From: Laccaria trichodermophora
Lineage: Eukaryota > Basidiomycota > Agaricomycetes > Agaricales > Hydnangiaceae
DNA length: 64,000 bases
Direction of reading: 5' to 3'
Assembly (NCBI GenBank): GCA_018417955.1
Contig: JACTVC010000018.1
Location: 1,116,001 to 1,180,000 of the forward strand
Notes under the pieces: model-generated
What the model was told of the DNA's origin: nothing
What the model saw: the letters and a program-made list of their open reading frames with translations, nothing else
The model's database searches: none
Part shown: positions 44,310 through 56,872 of the stretch, in pieces
Layout of the letters: every line of letters starts with the position of its first letter
Position numbering within the stretch: position 1 is the first letter of the stretch
Translations under genes and position numbers: made by a program

Positions 44310-45943
44310 TTAACACAATGACACTTCGACGTCGAAAGAACGAGGGAATGTCAACAAGGCCGTTGTATGACAACTACGCTGTTGTAAATGACAGCACTTC
44401 AAAATAGAAGGAAAGCATGCCGTTCCGTACCTGAATAAATCCAATCAGTTTGGAGCTACTCTTCGATCAACAAAGAAACACTTACACCAAAAGCCCAAAA
44501 CCAAGAACCTGTAAGACTGAAAAAGGCCACATCAGAACCTCCCAGCCAAGTCCCAAACTGAGTATCCAGATGACCAACGTCCTGCATGAATCAGTAAGAG
44601 TGCGCACAGTCGCGCTAACGCGATGCGTAATCCCCATCCCGCACACATCGAACACGGATACGCTAATTGCAATGACCACGGCAGACCAAAGAACCAGCGG
44701 GTTATCGATTAACTGGTGCCATCCCCGGGAGACGTCAAAGTAGACGGATTTGACGGAGATGGAAGGGACAGAGAGGAGAGACATAATTGCCAACACGGTT
44801 ATAAATCCAAACGTTCCCTCGAGGCCTACGGCAAGCAGAGGTTCAACGTTGTACCGCGTCATGATCTTCTCTTCGACGATGAATTGAACCGCGGTGCTGG
44901 AGCATTGATCATAGTTAATGAAAGAACCAGGAAACGATGATTAAGGTGTACAATATCTGCGCACACATTATGAAGAAAACACCTGAAGTAAAATGAGTTG
45001 GTGGAGTATATGACGGGAGCTTGAGGTTGATTACCGATTAGGACGTTCACTGTCTCAGCGGCTGCATGTGAAGTCTCTTTTGACGTTTGCAATTCTACCA
45101 GACGACCACTGAGACCCACGATGGTCACACCAAAAATGACGAGGGCAAGAGAAATCCACCTGGAATTTTGTGTTAGTATCTGCATGATTCGATGGTAGGC
45201 AACGCACTGATAAAGATGCAAGCGACGGCGAAGAAATACCACGCTGAATATTCCGACGAAAAATACGAGCGCTCCTCGCGTCATCTGGAATATAGAAACA
45301 GGAGTGTACAGAAGGCCAACGTTCATCAACTAGAGGCGGTAAACTTGGCGTCGTTCAGATCATGAAAATTCTACGTACAGTAGCCCCAAAGATATCACAG
45401 ATGGCTGGAAGCCAAAAGAGGAAAAGTGGCCATCCTTCGAAGGCTTCCTTTTCGAGTTTGATATCGCGTACCGCTTCATTGAGGGGAAGCTGAACTGATC
45501 CGCGGGAAAAGTACTTTGCATAAAATATTGGTAGAAGACCTGGTAGGTTTTTTCATCAACAAAATCACTTTGAATAATCGATATACTGACACAGTGCCTC
45601 CCCCGCTAGGACAGGCTTAAGGTTCAGTATCGGGCAAAGAGAGTGGGACGAATGGGGTCCCACCAAACATGACCAGTGTCTGCCAGACGGGTTGTTCGTA
45701 ATGAACATGATTGAGTGGGTCGGGGTCGTTGCAGTTCTCTACACATTGCATATCCTGAACTTGATCAACTCGAGAGGCTGGTGAGATGGAAACGAAGATA
45801 CTACCTGATATTTGCAAAGGACAGACATGCCTGCACCCTATGAATTGCTAGAAGTATATGGATACCAGTCCAAAGCAACTGAGAGAACTTACGACCGTAA
45901 GCATGCCAGTGATCAGCAGTGGAACATGAAGCGATGAGTCCAT
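44310..45943 (-). CDS. SLC35F6-like drug/metabolite transporter
   Basis: A ten-helix transporter of the EamA/nucleotide-sugar-transporter fold, related to SLC35F6; the substrate is unknown. It starts at ATG 45943 (MDSSLHVPLLITGMLTV), then GAGMSVLCKYQ|DMQCVENCNDPDP and HYEQPVWQTLVMF. Then come LPAICDIFGATLMNVGLLYT, VSIFQMTRGALVFFVGIF, a GLSG segment, GVFFIMCAQIFTAVQFIVEE, KIMTRYNVEPLLAVGLEGTF, GITHRVSATVRTLTDSCRTL and VLQVLGFGLLVYGTAC, with TAA at 44310. An earlier apparent break near 44950-45050 disappears with the donor after LIG and a short exon ending GCGCAGATATT. All tested junctions hold the frame. Confidence 0.85.
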
Positions 45944-47305
45944 GATGTCGGAGGTGTTGTGCTAAGCAACAAATAGAGGCGACATCATGTTCGACCGACC
46001 GAATTAAGTATATAACTGAGAGCATGCCATTTTCTCCAAGCAGATAACATTAGCTCCTTTCGGAGCGTGCCATAAACGCAAAAAGACCAGATGGAGACGT
46101 ATAAGGTGGTAGCTGGCAGTGTTTGAAGTTGAGTTTGATGAGGAGTCATGGGTGCGTGGGAACATTGATAATCATATAACCCCAGCCTCATGATGCACAT
46201 GTTTTGCACTTCGCTTCTCCAAGTCCGATGTTCTCGAAGACTATATCTCCGGTTTCTCAGGTAGAATAAGGCTGGACCCGACGGCTGCGCTCGGGCATTT
46301 ACTCATCGATTTGGATCTAAATGCTGTGGGTGGGACGTTGCGCCATCCACCTCCATTTTGCCTCCATTAGACCTAGTGAAATCAACGGACCAATCAAAGT
46401 AAGGTAAAGCCCGATTCTAATGTCCTGCCCCAACAATTAAATCATCACTCAGAACCTTTTGAGACGTCCCAACCGAGCACCCTCGAATGTCGCATCAAGA
46501 TTCTAATCACACTCAGGAGAGAACCCATTTTAAATTCCCAAATGTGAAAGCGATAAATTGCTGGTATGTGTCGAGTCCTTGCGATTTGTACGTCCATCAT
46601 GTCATATACATCTCGTTAGAGACCGAATACTTCCTGAATCTCACTACAAAATGGAACTCCAACAACCCGCTCTCAGGCTATGAAGTTTACCCAAATTGCT
46701 GACGTTTCAGCAAAACGAGCACGAAAGATGTCGGAGAATTATTTTCCAAACACGACTCAAACTTTTGTCTTAGGCATTCTCAGCCGATCAATTACCTAGC
46801 CCTGCAGACGCCACGAGAAATATTAGTCTGGGTTAGCGAGCTTATCGGATACCGTCTCGAATCAGACTAAACCAAGACGTGGTCGTCGTGCGGCACACTT
46901 GGGGCGTTTATGTGGGAAAAGCTTAAGTCGCTGAAAACTGTGATGGAGGGGGATATCCCCTCGTAATGGTAACTGCGCAGGATCCCCCATCAATGGATAG
47001 TGGGCTCACTGGGTGGCGAGTAAGGGCGGTCGGTAACCATACTCGCACCGATTGCATTTATAAACCAAACCGATATGGCACTTTACCTGTTGTGTGTTTA
47101 TTGTGGAAGAGCAGGAGGAGCGCCGCGCACGCAGTTCGCATCAACCTTGCATCAGTAAATTTTCAAACGTTGGGTTCACCGCTTATTCTGGGCCCAGCGC
47201 ATCAGAGATAGTGATCAGGACTAAATATCGAAAAAACCACATATATTCCAAACCGACATATACATTTCACTACACATGTAAACTCTCTACGAAAGTAGAG
47301 AACGC
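45944..47305. other. Intergenic, no gene recognised
   Basis: About 1.36 kb between the SLC35F6-like gene and the end of the bleomycin hydrolase gene. A minus-strand frame at 45985-46209 and a plus-strand frame at 46487-46702 have no recognisable features. Confidence 0.5.
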
Positions 47306-49123
47306 TTAGGCTAAAGCACCCTGAAATTTGAGTGGTTAGCGGATATCACCAACGTGTCAAAAAAGAAGAGTACCATTGGGTCCCAAGGATCGAGCACTTT
47401 TGGATTCCCATTGTCAAGAACCTGGACGAGGTCCTTGGGCGCGTGTGCCCGAGGAACGACTATTTGGTAGACGTATCTATTTGAAGTAAGTAGGTGCAAA
47501 GGAGTAAAACAATCGTAACGTACTGATCAAACCATGCGCTGGTCATCATAAACCAACCTTTATGGCCGATCGCCGTACCCCACGCATTCTCGACCTTGAA
47601 CTTGACAATTTTACCGTCATTATCGAGGTGAACACCAGTGAAGACCATCGCATGCGTCATGGAAGAGTCTCCCATTTCGAGACGTTCTGCTTTTTTCAAG
47701 TTGAGGGTGATATCGAAAGCGACCTGAATTGTGGTTGTGCGCGTGAGAGAGAGAAATAATTATTGCGAGAGAGCGTACGTCGTAGTCGAACAGGTCCAGA
47801 TCCAAAATGCCATCATAGCGGTCTTCAAACTTCATGACATCACAGCCGAAGAAGACGGGTTCGCCGGACTTGAGCATTTTGACAACAATATCTTTCATAA
47901 TGCTCGCCTCGGTGTTGACGTCTATAAAGGGGTTAACCACAGACACTTTGTCACAATAACTTGCGCTCTCACATAAGACGGGGCGACCACCCCAAATGTT
48001 ACCAAGCTTGGAGACGGTGTAAAGCTTTGGGTACTCGTTCCGGGGGTCGTTTATGATGGAAAAGCTTGACGCCGGCTGAATGAGAGTTAAGGTTAACACG
48101 AATCCACGGTCCGCCAGCCAAGAGTGAATTTACCTGCTTCCCAACGAAGGTTCTGTAGAACTCGAGTGGGGTTCCAGTCCAAGTACCGGCCTTTCCATTC
48201 TTATCGTAGTATGACCACTCGAAAGGTTTGTTGGGATGGGGAGGGACGCCAAGAAGAGCGGTCATGATCCTGTAGGTCTCGGCCATAAGTTCTTCTTTCT
48301 TCCCTCTCAGCATTGCCGTAATTGCTTCCTCCGTATTATTTTGTAAGCGGAGGCTCTTCGAGAGGTTACGCAAGATCAAGGCATGTTCCCGAACTTTCGT
48401 TTTGACAAGCGCGTTCAATGGAGCGGAGAGACCTGAGTGGTATGACTCTGGGTAGACGCTCTGGGGGACGCATCCATACGTTTCCCAGAGGTTCACGGCC
48501 ATGTCCCACTGACCGCCGTCGGAAACAAGGTCGGTTGAGAGATGGCTGAGCAGGCGAGAGGATGTTTCTAGATCAGCATGCTCAATTGTAAGCTCAAGAT
48601 AATAGTTCGCTTTCTCAAGCTTGTCGAAGAAGAAAAGGTGATTCTGTAGGCAAATGGGTCAATTGGGAGAATGGCCTTCGAACGATAACCGAAAACAACA
48701 CACCTGGGAGAGCTCGAACTCGCTCAAGTTCAACTTGCGCATGACGCTGTACCTCAACACGTTGGTACTAGCGAAAAGCCAACAACGCCCACTTTGCTTT
48801 TGGTTCGCAATGGGACCAGTCTTGAACTCAATCTCAGTGTTAAAAACATGAGTGTCGACTACGTGAGCTTCGCGGCGTTGGAGTGCTGAGAGGTCGGTAC
48901 GGGACAGGACGGTGCGAGCCAGAGTGTGGACTGGGGATGACGTGGAATCCTCCCATGATTCCAGATTCGCAATTCTAATGGAACCATCCACGGACTTCGG
49001 CCAGGAGCATGCGCCTCCTAGATGAGCTTTCAGGTCGCTCTTCTCGTGCTCAAGAGACTCCTCGTATTTGGGAGGGCGATCGTATTGGCTGGCAGGCTTG
49101 GGTTTGGAGATGTTGACGCCCAT
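47306..49123 (-). CDS. Bleomycin hydrolase (C1B cysteine protease)
   Basis: A cytosolic papain-like aminopeptidase, homologous to yeast Blh1/Gal6. It starts at ATG 49123 (MGVNISKPKPASQYDRPPK). The active site is complete: FKTGPIANQKQSGRCWLFAS (Gln and catalytic Cys), GDSSMTHAMVFTGVHL (His) and KVENAWGTAIGHKGWFMMT (Asn). Intermediate segments fit the family: NHLFFFDKLEKANYYLE, DGGQWDMAVNLWETYG, GTPLEFYRTFVGKQ, YPKLYTVSKLGNIWGGRPV. The last intron (after DPWDPM) leads to GALA and TAA at 47306, restoring the C-terminal extension seen in Blh1 proteins, where the last residues reach into the active site. It shares a 480-bp intergenic region with the MFS transporter. Confidence 0.92.
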
Positions 49124-49600
49124 GAGAGAGAACTTGTGTTAGAGTGAGAATATTCTTGTTGGCGATCTCCAGTCCTTCAAGTTGATTGAGTAGTTATACC
49201 CAAGGCTAATCATGTCATCATGCCCCCAGAAGTACGGACATCGCTGGCATCACGGCATCAACATGTGCTAATTTGGAATGCCATCTTTGGTTAGAGATCT
49301 TATTCCTTAAGCAATGGGCTTACCGCAAGAATGGAAGAAGTCCTATTTCGCTTCTTTGACGGAGTTCTCTGCAAAGAATAAAAAATATTTTGCCAGATAA
49401 TTCCCACGGGCTGTTTGCTTGCTTGCTCCGAACAACTCCTCACGACAGCAGCAAATCTAGCACCGCCTGCTCCGTCATGTATCGAAGACTAAAATTACCT
49501 TCATTGCTACCAGCACCTGCACAGCTTTGATCTCAAACCAAAGGCGCTTTGAGCTTCAAAATTCCGATCCCCCAGCTATTGAGCAACGTTTAGCAGTGAC
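49124..49600. promoter_or_regulatory. Shared upstream region of bleomycin hydrolase and MFS transporter
   Basis: The two genes diverge from this 477-bp stretch, so it should hold both promoters. I see no clear TATA box or known operator. Confidence 0.4.
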
Positions 49601-51732
49601 ATGGCCTCCAATGACTTGAAGAATCAACCCAGCGTAGCAGACAATCCACTCTTCCCCATCGGCTCGCAAAACAAAGAGCACCCCGTGATCTCGTCTCAAC
49701 TCCCCGCGGGCGATCTATCCAAATCATTGGAAGTGACAACTACAGCAGGTTCGTCGTATTCTCTTCCACTCGACTTCTCAAAATCACGAGTTTGTCAATT
49801 CGCAACACAGACTTTGGTTTCCTTCCAATACCGCCCCAATGCCGTTACAATCCTGATGAACCTCAATATCTACCACATTGGAAGACTGCGATTTTCGCCC
49901 TCGCGAGCACGTTTAGTACGTCCCCATACTGCATATTGAAGCCTCATTCCGATTAAAAAAACTGTGTCTTCTCTTCAGCTGGTAAGGAGTTTCGCACGAC
50001 TACAAAGACATGTCCGCTCACAAGTCCAAGCCATGAATCTGTACTATTGTCAACCGATATTGGGTACGTCTCCTTAAAATCACTTGAAAACGCTTATCGC
50101 TCATCCCGCCTAGTTCAACTCGCAGAGGCTTTTCACGTCGATTACATCGAGGTTTCTAGGATTCCTACACTTCTCCAGGCAGGGTGAGTGTTATGACGTG
50201 ACTGCCCGGCTGGATCTAATTACAACAATTAAAGATATGCCGTTGGCCTTGTTTTTCTCTCCCCTCTCGGAGATTTGATTCGTCGACGACAGCTCTTGCT
50301 CGTGTTGATGTTCACATCTGGGTCCCTTTCCGTTGGGCTCGCACTCACAAAATCGATAGTCGGCTTCGAAATCTTGTCTTTTTTCGTCGCAATTTCATCC
50401 GTGACACCACAGGTGTGTATTTCTGTGAGATCAACAAGCGTACAAAGGAAGCTAATTGGTTCAAAGGTTTTGATGCCCCTCACCGCCGATCTTGCACGTC
50501 CAAGCAGACGCGCAACATCCATCGCAATTGTACTTTCCGGTCTACTGATGGGCGTGCTCCTAGCGCGCGTCCTCGGTGGAGTAATCGCCCAGTTTTCAAG
50601 TTTCAGGAATATATATTGGATGGGGGTTGGAGGTAAGAATAGTTGTAGAAAGTCTGAACAAACTCAACGCGCCCATAGGCCAATTCCTTCTCCTCTTCGC
50701 AATCTACCTCGTCTGCCCGGATGTTCCCGTCAAAAATCCTGATCTCACCTACCTCCAAATCCTCTTCACAATGTTAAAGTTCGCGGTGACGGAACCTTTA
50801 TTACTCCAAGCCGCGTTGATCCTTTTCGCTGGGAGTGCAATTTTCGCTGGGTTCTGGGTAACCATGACTTTCCTGCTCGCTGGCGCGCCGTACCACTATT
50901 CAACGCAAGTCGCCGTTACCTTCCTTCTCTTATAAACTTATCTTCTGATAGATTGGAGATCGGAATTTTCGGTCTCGTAGGGATGTTTGGAATTTCTACC
51001 GCTCCTTTCGTTGGCCGTCTTGTCGATGGATTTGTTCCCTGGATGGCAACTTTTGTATCACTCACTCTTGTTTTGTTGTCGCAAGTGATTCAGACGGCTG
51101 CTGGTCAGCTCAACATCGGTGCAGTAATTGTCGCAACGTTGGGTAACATATTTATTTCATTGTATGAGATCTGGCTGAATTGACGACTTCGTTGTCAGTG
51201 CTTGATATTGGTGCCCAGGCTTGTCAAGTTTCTGTCACGGCGGCTGTCTTCGGGTCCGTTCCACATATCACTCACTCCGTTGTTCCATATTCATAGCCTT
51301 TCCTTAGAATTCAGCCCGAAGCCAGAGCGCGCCTCAACGCCGTCCTCGTCTTCTTTGTAAGCTAGTTCGACCACTGGTCACAAAAACGTGTACTGACACA
51401 TTCCCTTACGTTCAGTTATTCATGGTAAGCCATTGGTCATTCCTCTTTTCTTCGCGACTCTAGTCCTGATCATAAGAAAGGGTCAAGTCATGGGAACGGC
51501 TGTTGGTACCGAGCTATTGGTCAACCGCAGCTATACATTTTCCTCGGCCGTTCGTGTTTCTTTTTGTGTTTTCCAGTTCGTTGTCCTACTCGCTCGTGGC
51601 CCACACGTCCCCCGAAAAACGTGGTTTGGTTGGGCAGGTGGTATGGAGTTTAGGAAACAAAGTCTGGAGAAGAAGTCTATTTCTTCTGTGGACGAAAAAG
51701 GAGCTGCAACTAAAATCGACTCCCCCGCTTGA
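49601..51732 (+). CDS. Major facilitator superfamily transporter
   Basis: A plasma-membrane antiporter or exporter of unknown substrate, DHA-like with about 12 helices. Start ATG 49601 (MASNDLKNQPSVADNP). An intron with donor GTTCGT and acceptor ACACAG leads into DFGFLPIPPQCRYNPDEPQ. Then come NLYYCQPILVQLAEAFHVDY, RIPTLLQAGYAVGLVFLSPL and GDLIRRRQLLLVLMFTSG (the motif A loop). Next are VLMPLTADLARPSRRATSIA, IVLSGLLMGVLLARVLGG, LEIGIFGLVGMFGISTAPFV and GRLVDGFVPWMATFVSL, with a Lys/Ser-rich tail ending at 51732. The segment LDIGAQACQVSVTAAVFGIQ is recovered only by splicing near 51150-51310. I found no break. Confidence 0.85.
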
Positions 51733-52980
51733 GAGACAGTCATTTCTTGGACATTTCGATACGTATAACTTAGAGTAAATAATGTATCTCAATCGCTAAA
51801 GGTTTCTACTTTTTATGATAGATAGAACCGGATGAATCTCACCCCAAAGCTGCGGACATTTGACGACGCCGCTTGGGGATCCTATGGTGCCGTGATACTA
51901 CGTTTCACAGCGATGACGTTGCGCCGAATTGTGATAACGCTAAATCAATCCCTTGCCGCATCTCAGATATTAAAATACGAGCAACGTATTGAGTTATATT
52001 TGCCGTGCGGCGTAGCGGTTCCCGTGTTGCATTACGATAGAAATCTTCGGAAGGATGGTAAACACGTGGACCCAATACATGCCGAATAGGTCGGATACGG
52101 CGTTGACATTGTTCGCACTTGGATTCTGGGAGGGTTATAAACTTGGCAAGTAAGCAATACCGAATCACTGGCATAGCTAAAAATATATCCCCGATTAATG
52201 TTCAGAAAGATTCCATTACATGAGGTCGACTAAAGGTGATAAACGGGTTCGGGAACTACGCCGGAGAACGTTGGCCTACAAGTTTGAGACACCTCAATGA
52301 AAGTTAGGGTAAAGGTACAAGCTAGAGGAGGGAAACTGACTTGCATCAATCTTGTTTTGGGCAGCACAGTTGCGCTGATAGCTAGTCAGACTAAGTCAGT
52401 CACCACTGCTAAGCTCCCAATCCTCTATATGCGCCCGGCATGGAACGGCGTTTCATTTACTAGCCACGTACGCTGCACCCGTTCTACCACCAACCGCGTT
52501 TCAGCTTAGTACTAAAACGGACGAAGCTCGAGGTTGTTTCAGTTGATAGTAACAGCAAGTTATTACCACCTGATTAGATTATTGTCATCAACCCAGGATA
52601 AGAGGAGAGAAGACCCTCTTCACCTGGAGTTCGACTTCCCGTCACATGCTATATTTTCTCTAGGATCCGAGTCATACGACCACAATCTCGACCTTTACGA
52701 AAAGAAGAACGGTAACCTTGAGTTTGATTTTGGTTTGATTCCCGCCTGGTGCACATGATATAAAAATGAGGGTATACAGTTCGGGCTTGGTTCGGGCAAA
52801 GCAATCAACCCATCTTGTACTCACAGATTTGGAAAATTAGGGATGATTCAGAAAAGTTGCTGATGAGCGCTGAGCCTTTGAAGAGACTGGATCGTTTCCC
52901 ACTGGCAGCTTCGAGATTCGATACTAAGTATTCCCACCATACCTGAGCCGGACTGCATGCCCAAATCGAACACATATTGG
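51733..52980. other. Intergenic, no gene recognised
   Basis: The 3' flank of the MFS gene and the sequence up to the inverted-repeat element. Several frames of 70-90 codons (for example 51832-52089 and 52534-52758, +) have no motif and no neighbouring exons. Confidence 0.45.
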
Positions 52981-54675
52981 TGGGTAAAACTATTCAGAAA
53001 CCCCCCTTTCTGGTAGAAACCCGGGGTTTCCGAGGGTGGTTTGAGAAACCCCTGGCATATGGTCAAATTGAGTTCTCGGTGACCGGTGATGGGGTCGTCG
53101 GCCGTGGCTATTATGTAGTCAACTAGTCACACGTCTGTTAATTTTTCGCTCCCTAAGGGGATCTACTGGCCGCGGATTGCTCATGAGGTTACATCAACCG
53201 AATGTGACAACGAGAACAACGAATGTCTGACGCTATGCCATTGGTCATGATAACAAATGTTGTGTGGCAAACGAAGGCTATCTGTCAAGCCCAGAGACTC
53301 AAGTCAATCAAACACTTGAGGAATGAATGTTTGATAGATAGATGATCTTGAATTATGGTGACCGGTACACTGGTGAAAAATCTCAGTATCGACGTGCGAG
53401 ACGAATTGAAGATGCGGAGAAGAGATAAATAAAATCAAAATTCATTCTGGGGACATGTAGATGACAAAACAATCACATATACGCTCCGAACCTGTATAGC
53501 GTACGCCCCGATCGTTTCAAGGCATATATGTACGGTTCCTCGGACGCATTGGGTTGCATTTCACCAAATATCTCGGGTTGTATCACACCGGGGGTTCATC
53601 ACGACGCACTTCAACAGCTCGGACGCAGACCCATGAGCAAGCGGCGCCAGACTGCAGTCGCATTCAGCGGGATACAATATGCCGTAGGCGTGGGGAAGGA
53701 AAACACGGACACGGTGGGTTGTAGATAGGTGGAGGAGGCGGCGTAATTCGAGGAAGAGAACAAATTTATAGAGGATGGAAAATGTCACGCATCGAAGAAG
53801 TGTAACCAGTGCTTCAACAGCTCGACTGCGCGTTTTTAGCGTTTTGCGGGAGTTGTCGTGACCCAAGGTCTCGTGGTGGTACTCTGCGACAGAGCGGACA
53901 GGAAGGAGCTGGCCATGCATTGTAAGCGGTCCTCAGAGTCCAGCGGGGCGTATACATTGTTCAATGAGTGGTACAATGTTATCAAATATTTGGGACTTTA
54001 GACCGAATGGAAGGGGTCTTCAACATACGTGTTCCCCAATTCTTCCGCTCAGCGCGCTCTGTGTATGTGACCGAGTCGCGAATAACCTTGGAGTGAATTA
54101 TTAGAGACACGATGAAGACAAGCGAGATGACTCACATTTTCAATGAATATTCTCAAAATACCACGCGTCGCCTTAAAGATGAGACCAGAGATACCCTTCA
54201 CACCTCCACGGCGAGCTAGACGACGAATAGCGATACACAGGACGGCGGTCCTGCGTTGTTTTCGCCCGACTTCATCCTGAATTGCTTGACGAGCTTGGAA
54301 AATACCTGCCAGCAACTTCTTGGGTCATTTTCCAGTGGTTGCAAGTCTCGGAGCTTGCGCGCATCAGCCCAAATCCATTAGATCCTCTTGTCCAGCCGTT
54401 CGTTCGGGTTTTGTTATACCTACGGCGGCCGTTGAATAGATGAGATAATAATAGTGACGAAGGCACGTACCCTGGATGTTATCACGAGGCATTTCTCATG
54501 CAGAGTGGGTTGAGGACGTTGAGGTAGAGTGGTGTGCGCGAGAAGTGTACACGTTGACATCACATAACGCCGTGGACGGCGAACCCATCAAATTTTCGGG
54601 GAGAATTTGTCTGACTATACAGGGTTTCTGGATAAGGTTATGCCAGAAACGGGGGTTTCTGAATAGTTTTACCCA
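52981..54675. mobile_element. 1.7-kb inverted-repeat element carrying histone H4 sequence
   Basis: The two ends are near-identical inverted repeats: TGGGTAAAACTATTCAGAAA, then CCCCC and TTTCTGG with one difference, over about 32 bases. ATATTGG follows or precedes both ends (52974-52980 and 54676-54682), a 7-bp direct repeat that would be 8 bp with one mismatch, fitting a hAT-like target duplication. No transposase could be read. The right half holds a recognisable but broken histone H4 gene on the minus strand, so this may be a case of gene capture by a non-autonomous element. The remaining interior (53000-54000) matches nothing I know. Confidence 0.75.
54028..54489 (-). pseudogene. Histone H4 relic inside the inverted-repeat element
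   Basis: Three separated pieces match H4 in order. 54489-54472 gives PRDNIQ and continues, after an intron, with GITKP at about 54420. 54231-54136 gives [18 protein letters not shown], then [14 protein letters not shown]. After a 50-nt intron, 54085 onward gives [16 protein letters not shown]4 should read [20 protein letters not shown] without interruption; here about 170 bases of unrelated sequence split P from A. The basic N-terminal tail and the end after RK are missing, and several conserved residues differ. The intron positions show it derives from a genomic copy rather than a processed transcript. Confidence 0.8.
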
Positions 54676-54682
54676 ATATTGG

Positions 54683-56872
54683 GCTCAAGTCAGATAGACG
54701 CACTTGAGATTGCTCCTCACCATATGTCGGGTGCGAGGGGAAGTGGGTCACGTGATTATTTGGAATTGATGTGTGACGCGCGTGACGTCATGTGACTAAC
54801 TTTTCTTTGCTTATTCCCCGACTGACAAAAACAAATCGACGCTCCTCAATAGTCCTCAGTCCATGAAAATCTTTAGCGGTCTGTGATAGGAGGCTGAGCG
54901 AAGCACGCCGCTTAAGAGCTGACAAATGGGACCTAGAGGAGACCCGGAATACTTAATATGGTGAGGGTTCGTCATTTGACTGTTGCAGGCGCGACTGACC
55001 TTTATATTTGCTCTATATCAAGTTAAAACTCATGCATCACGACTGACATTCAAGATCCACCGCTACTATTACAACTTGTAAGGCATGATTTCCCACTCAC
55101 TCCCCGCGATGTCTCATTGATGTGAGCCATCGTTGTCTATTGGTTGTCCAGTCTGATGTTCTCATACGACCTAAATCGCAAGGTACAGTATCTCACATGC
55201 TAGCAAAAATTGAGAGCTCAAATTAATCCGTTGCACAATGCACTGAAAAAAGCCGACCGATGCGCGCTCCATCCGCGCCGCGCCCACCAATTTCCTGGTA
55301 CTGCCACCTCCCAAGAGCAACCTCCCCAAAAGCAAAGCCGAACCCCATCAACTCTTACCTGTTTTAAAAACGGCATAAATCCATGAAATCAGCATCAAGC
55401 ATACCCAGGAGAGGTTCTGTTGCTCAATCATGCCGGACGGAGCCCTCCGTAATCTTCTCTCACCCCAAACGATCAAACATGCTCCTCCGCGATCATCGAG
55501 CATCCATTACTACGAAGGACCGCCCAATAATTACATTATGCTTCTCCATCTGGCCATCGTGCTCCATGAGTGTGCTGGCCAGAAGGAGCTACTGCCCCCA
55601 CTTTGGGCGAGCGCCATGTTCTGTATCATCTAATCAATCTGCGACCGGGAAACTTCAAATAGTGCCACGATTTCACGAACCCTGTTGCTAGAAAGTTTAT
55701 CCCTCGACACGGAGCGTACGACGTAATGCGTTCCTCGCTTCGCGTTCCTTTTCTCATTGCTGGCATGCTCTCGGTGGTGTAGAAGAACAAAAGTTCAGTA
55801 CGGGGGACAGAGAACCGGTCGACTACCTTGTAAACACGAAAGAAAGAAAGAAGAAGAGATGGAAGGGACAAAGGGACGGCCTAAAGTAGTACTTAGCGTA
55901 GTCAACGACTTTAAAAGCTTAATCGGTGGCGTGAGTTCTTGTGTGCGCTTGGAGAATGTGGCGTGAGTTTGTCAACGCGCTTGATGCGTCTGTCTTGAGG
56001 AATGTCACGCCTTGGTGCGCGACGACTTAGAAAATGACGGAGGGTGTTTGGAGGAGAGGAGGAGTGGATTCAAAAGGGTCCAACGTCGAAACTAACTGTG
56101 AGAGGTAAAAAGTGGGGGAAAAGAAAAAGGATGCTCCATTCGATAGGTGGGAGGTCACCTTAAATACACATAAAGAATCACAAGGCATCTGCACGTTCTC
56201 GCGTGCTGCCTGTCCAAGAATCAATCTAAAATAGAAAAAAAGGAACTACAAGAACATATCAACATGAAAAAGGAAAAATGCGAACAAAAATAACTATGAC
56301 GCCTCTCGTCGGATTCCTCTGCCAAAACCTTGAGCTGGGAATTGCTCGGGGAACCGTACGATGCTGGTAGGTCTATTTGCGTGCGCGCTGCCGCCCTCAG
56401 TGCGGACGTCCCAGTCATCGATGGCTCGACCCTACCGTCCAGCTCTCGATCAGGGCTTTGGTCTCGTAGAAAAGCGTCGTAAGTAATAAACAGTAAAAAT
56501 ATAAAAAATGAAAATAAAGACTATGCGTACGAAAAGAAACTTGCAAAGCCACGCCCTTCAAGCAACTCCAAGAGAAGATGATCGAACGAGTAACCGGCGA
56601 TGACGTCGCCCGAAGAAGGCATGTGTTGTAAGAAGCCGGAATGCGCTATTTCAGACATTCATCGACGCTTGCTAAAATCTAAAAAAAGAAAAAGAAACTA
56701 AAATCAAATAAAAAGAATCATAAAAATCAAAATGCAAATAAAATTAAAAATAACGGGGAGTGCCATGAATGGAACATCTGGCACTTCCACAATTAGGGAG
56801 AAAATTCAAACGATGCCCCCATCGTTTCGGGTAGGGGTCAAAAAAGTGCAAAATAAAATAAAACAAAGAAAC
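54683..56872. other. No gene recognised; 3' side of the retroelement fragment
   Basis: 54683-56000 contains short frames only. The plus frame 55430-55633 has a hydrophobic stretch (IMLLHLAIVLHECAG) but no family. From 56230 to 56870 the minus strand is T-rich with long pyrimidine runs and lies directly downstream of the integrase, so it may be the untranslated 3' end of the retroelement. I could not identify a long terminal repeat. Confidence 0.35.

Noticed and set aside
44940..45050. Apparent disruption of the SLC35F6-like gene
   Set aside because: Using the donor after LIG and a short exon ending GCGCAGATATT gives a continuous, family-consistent frame.
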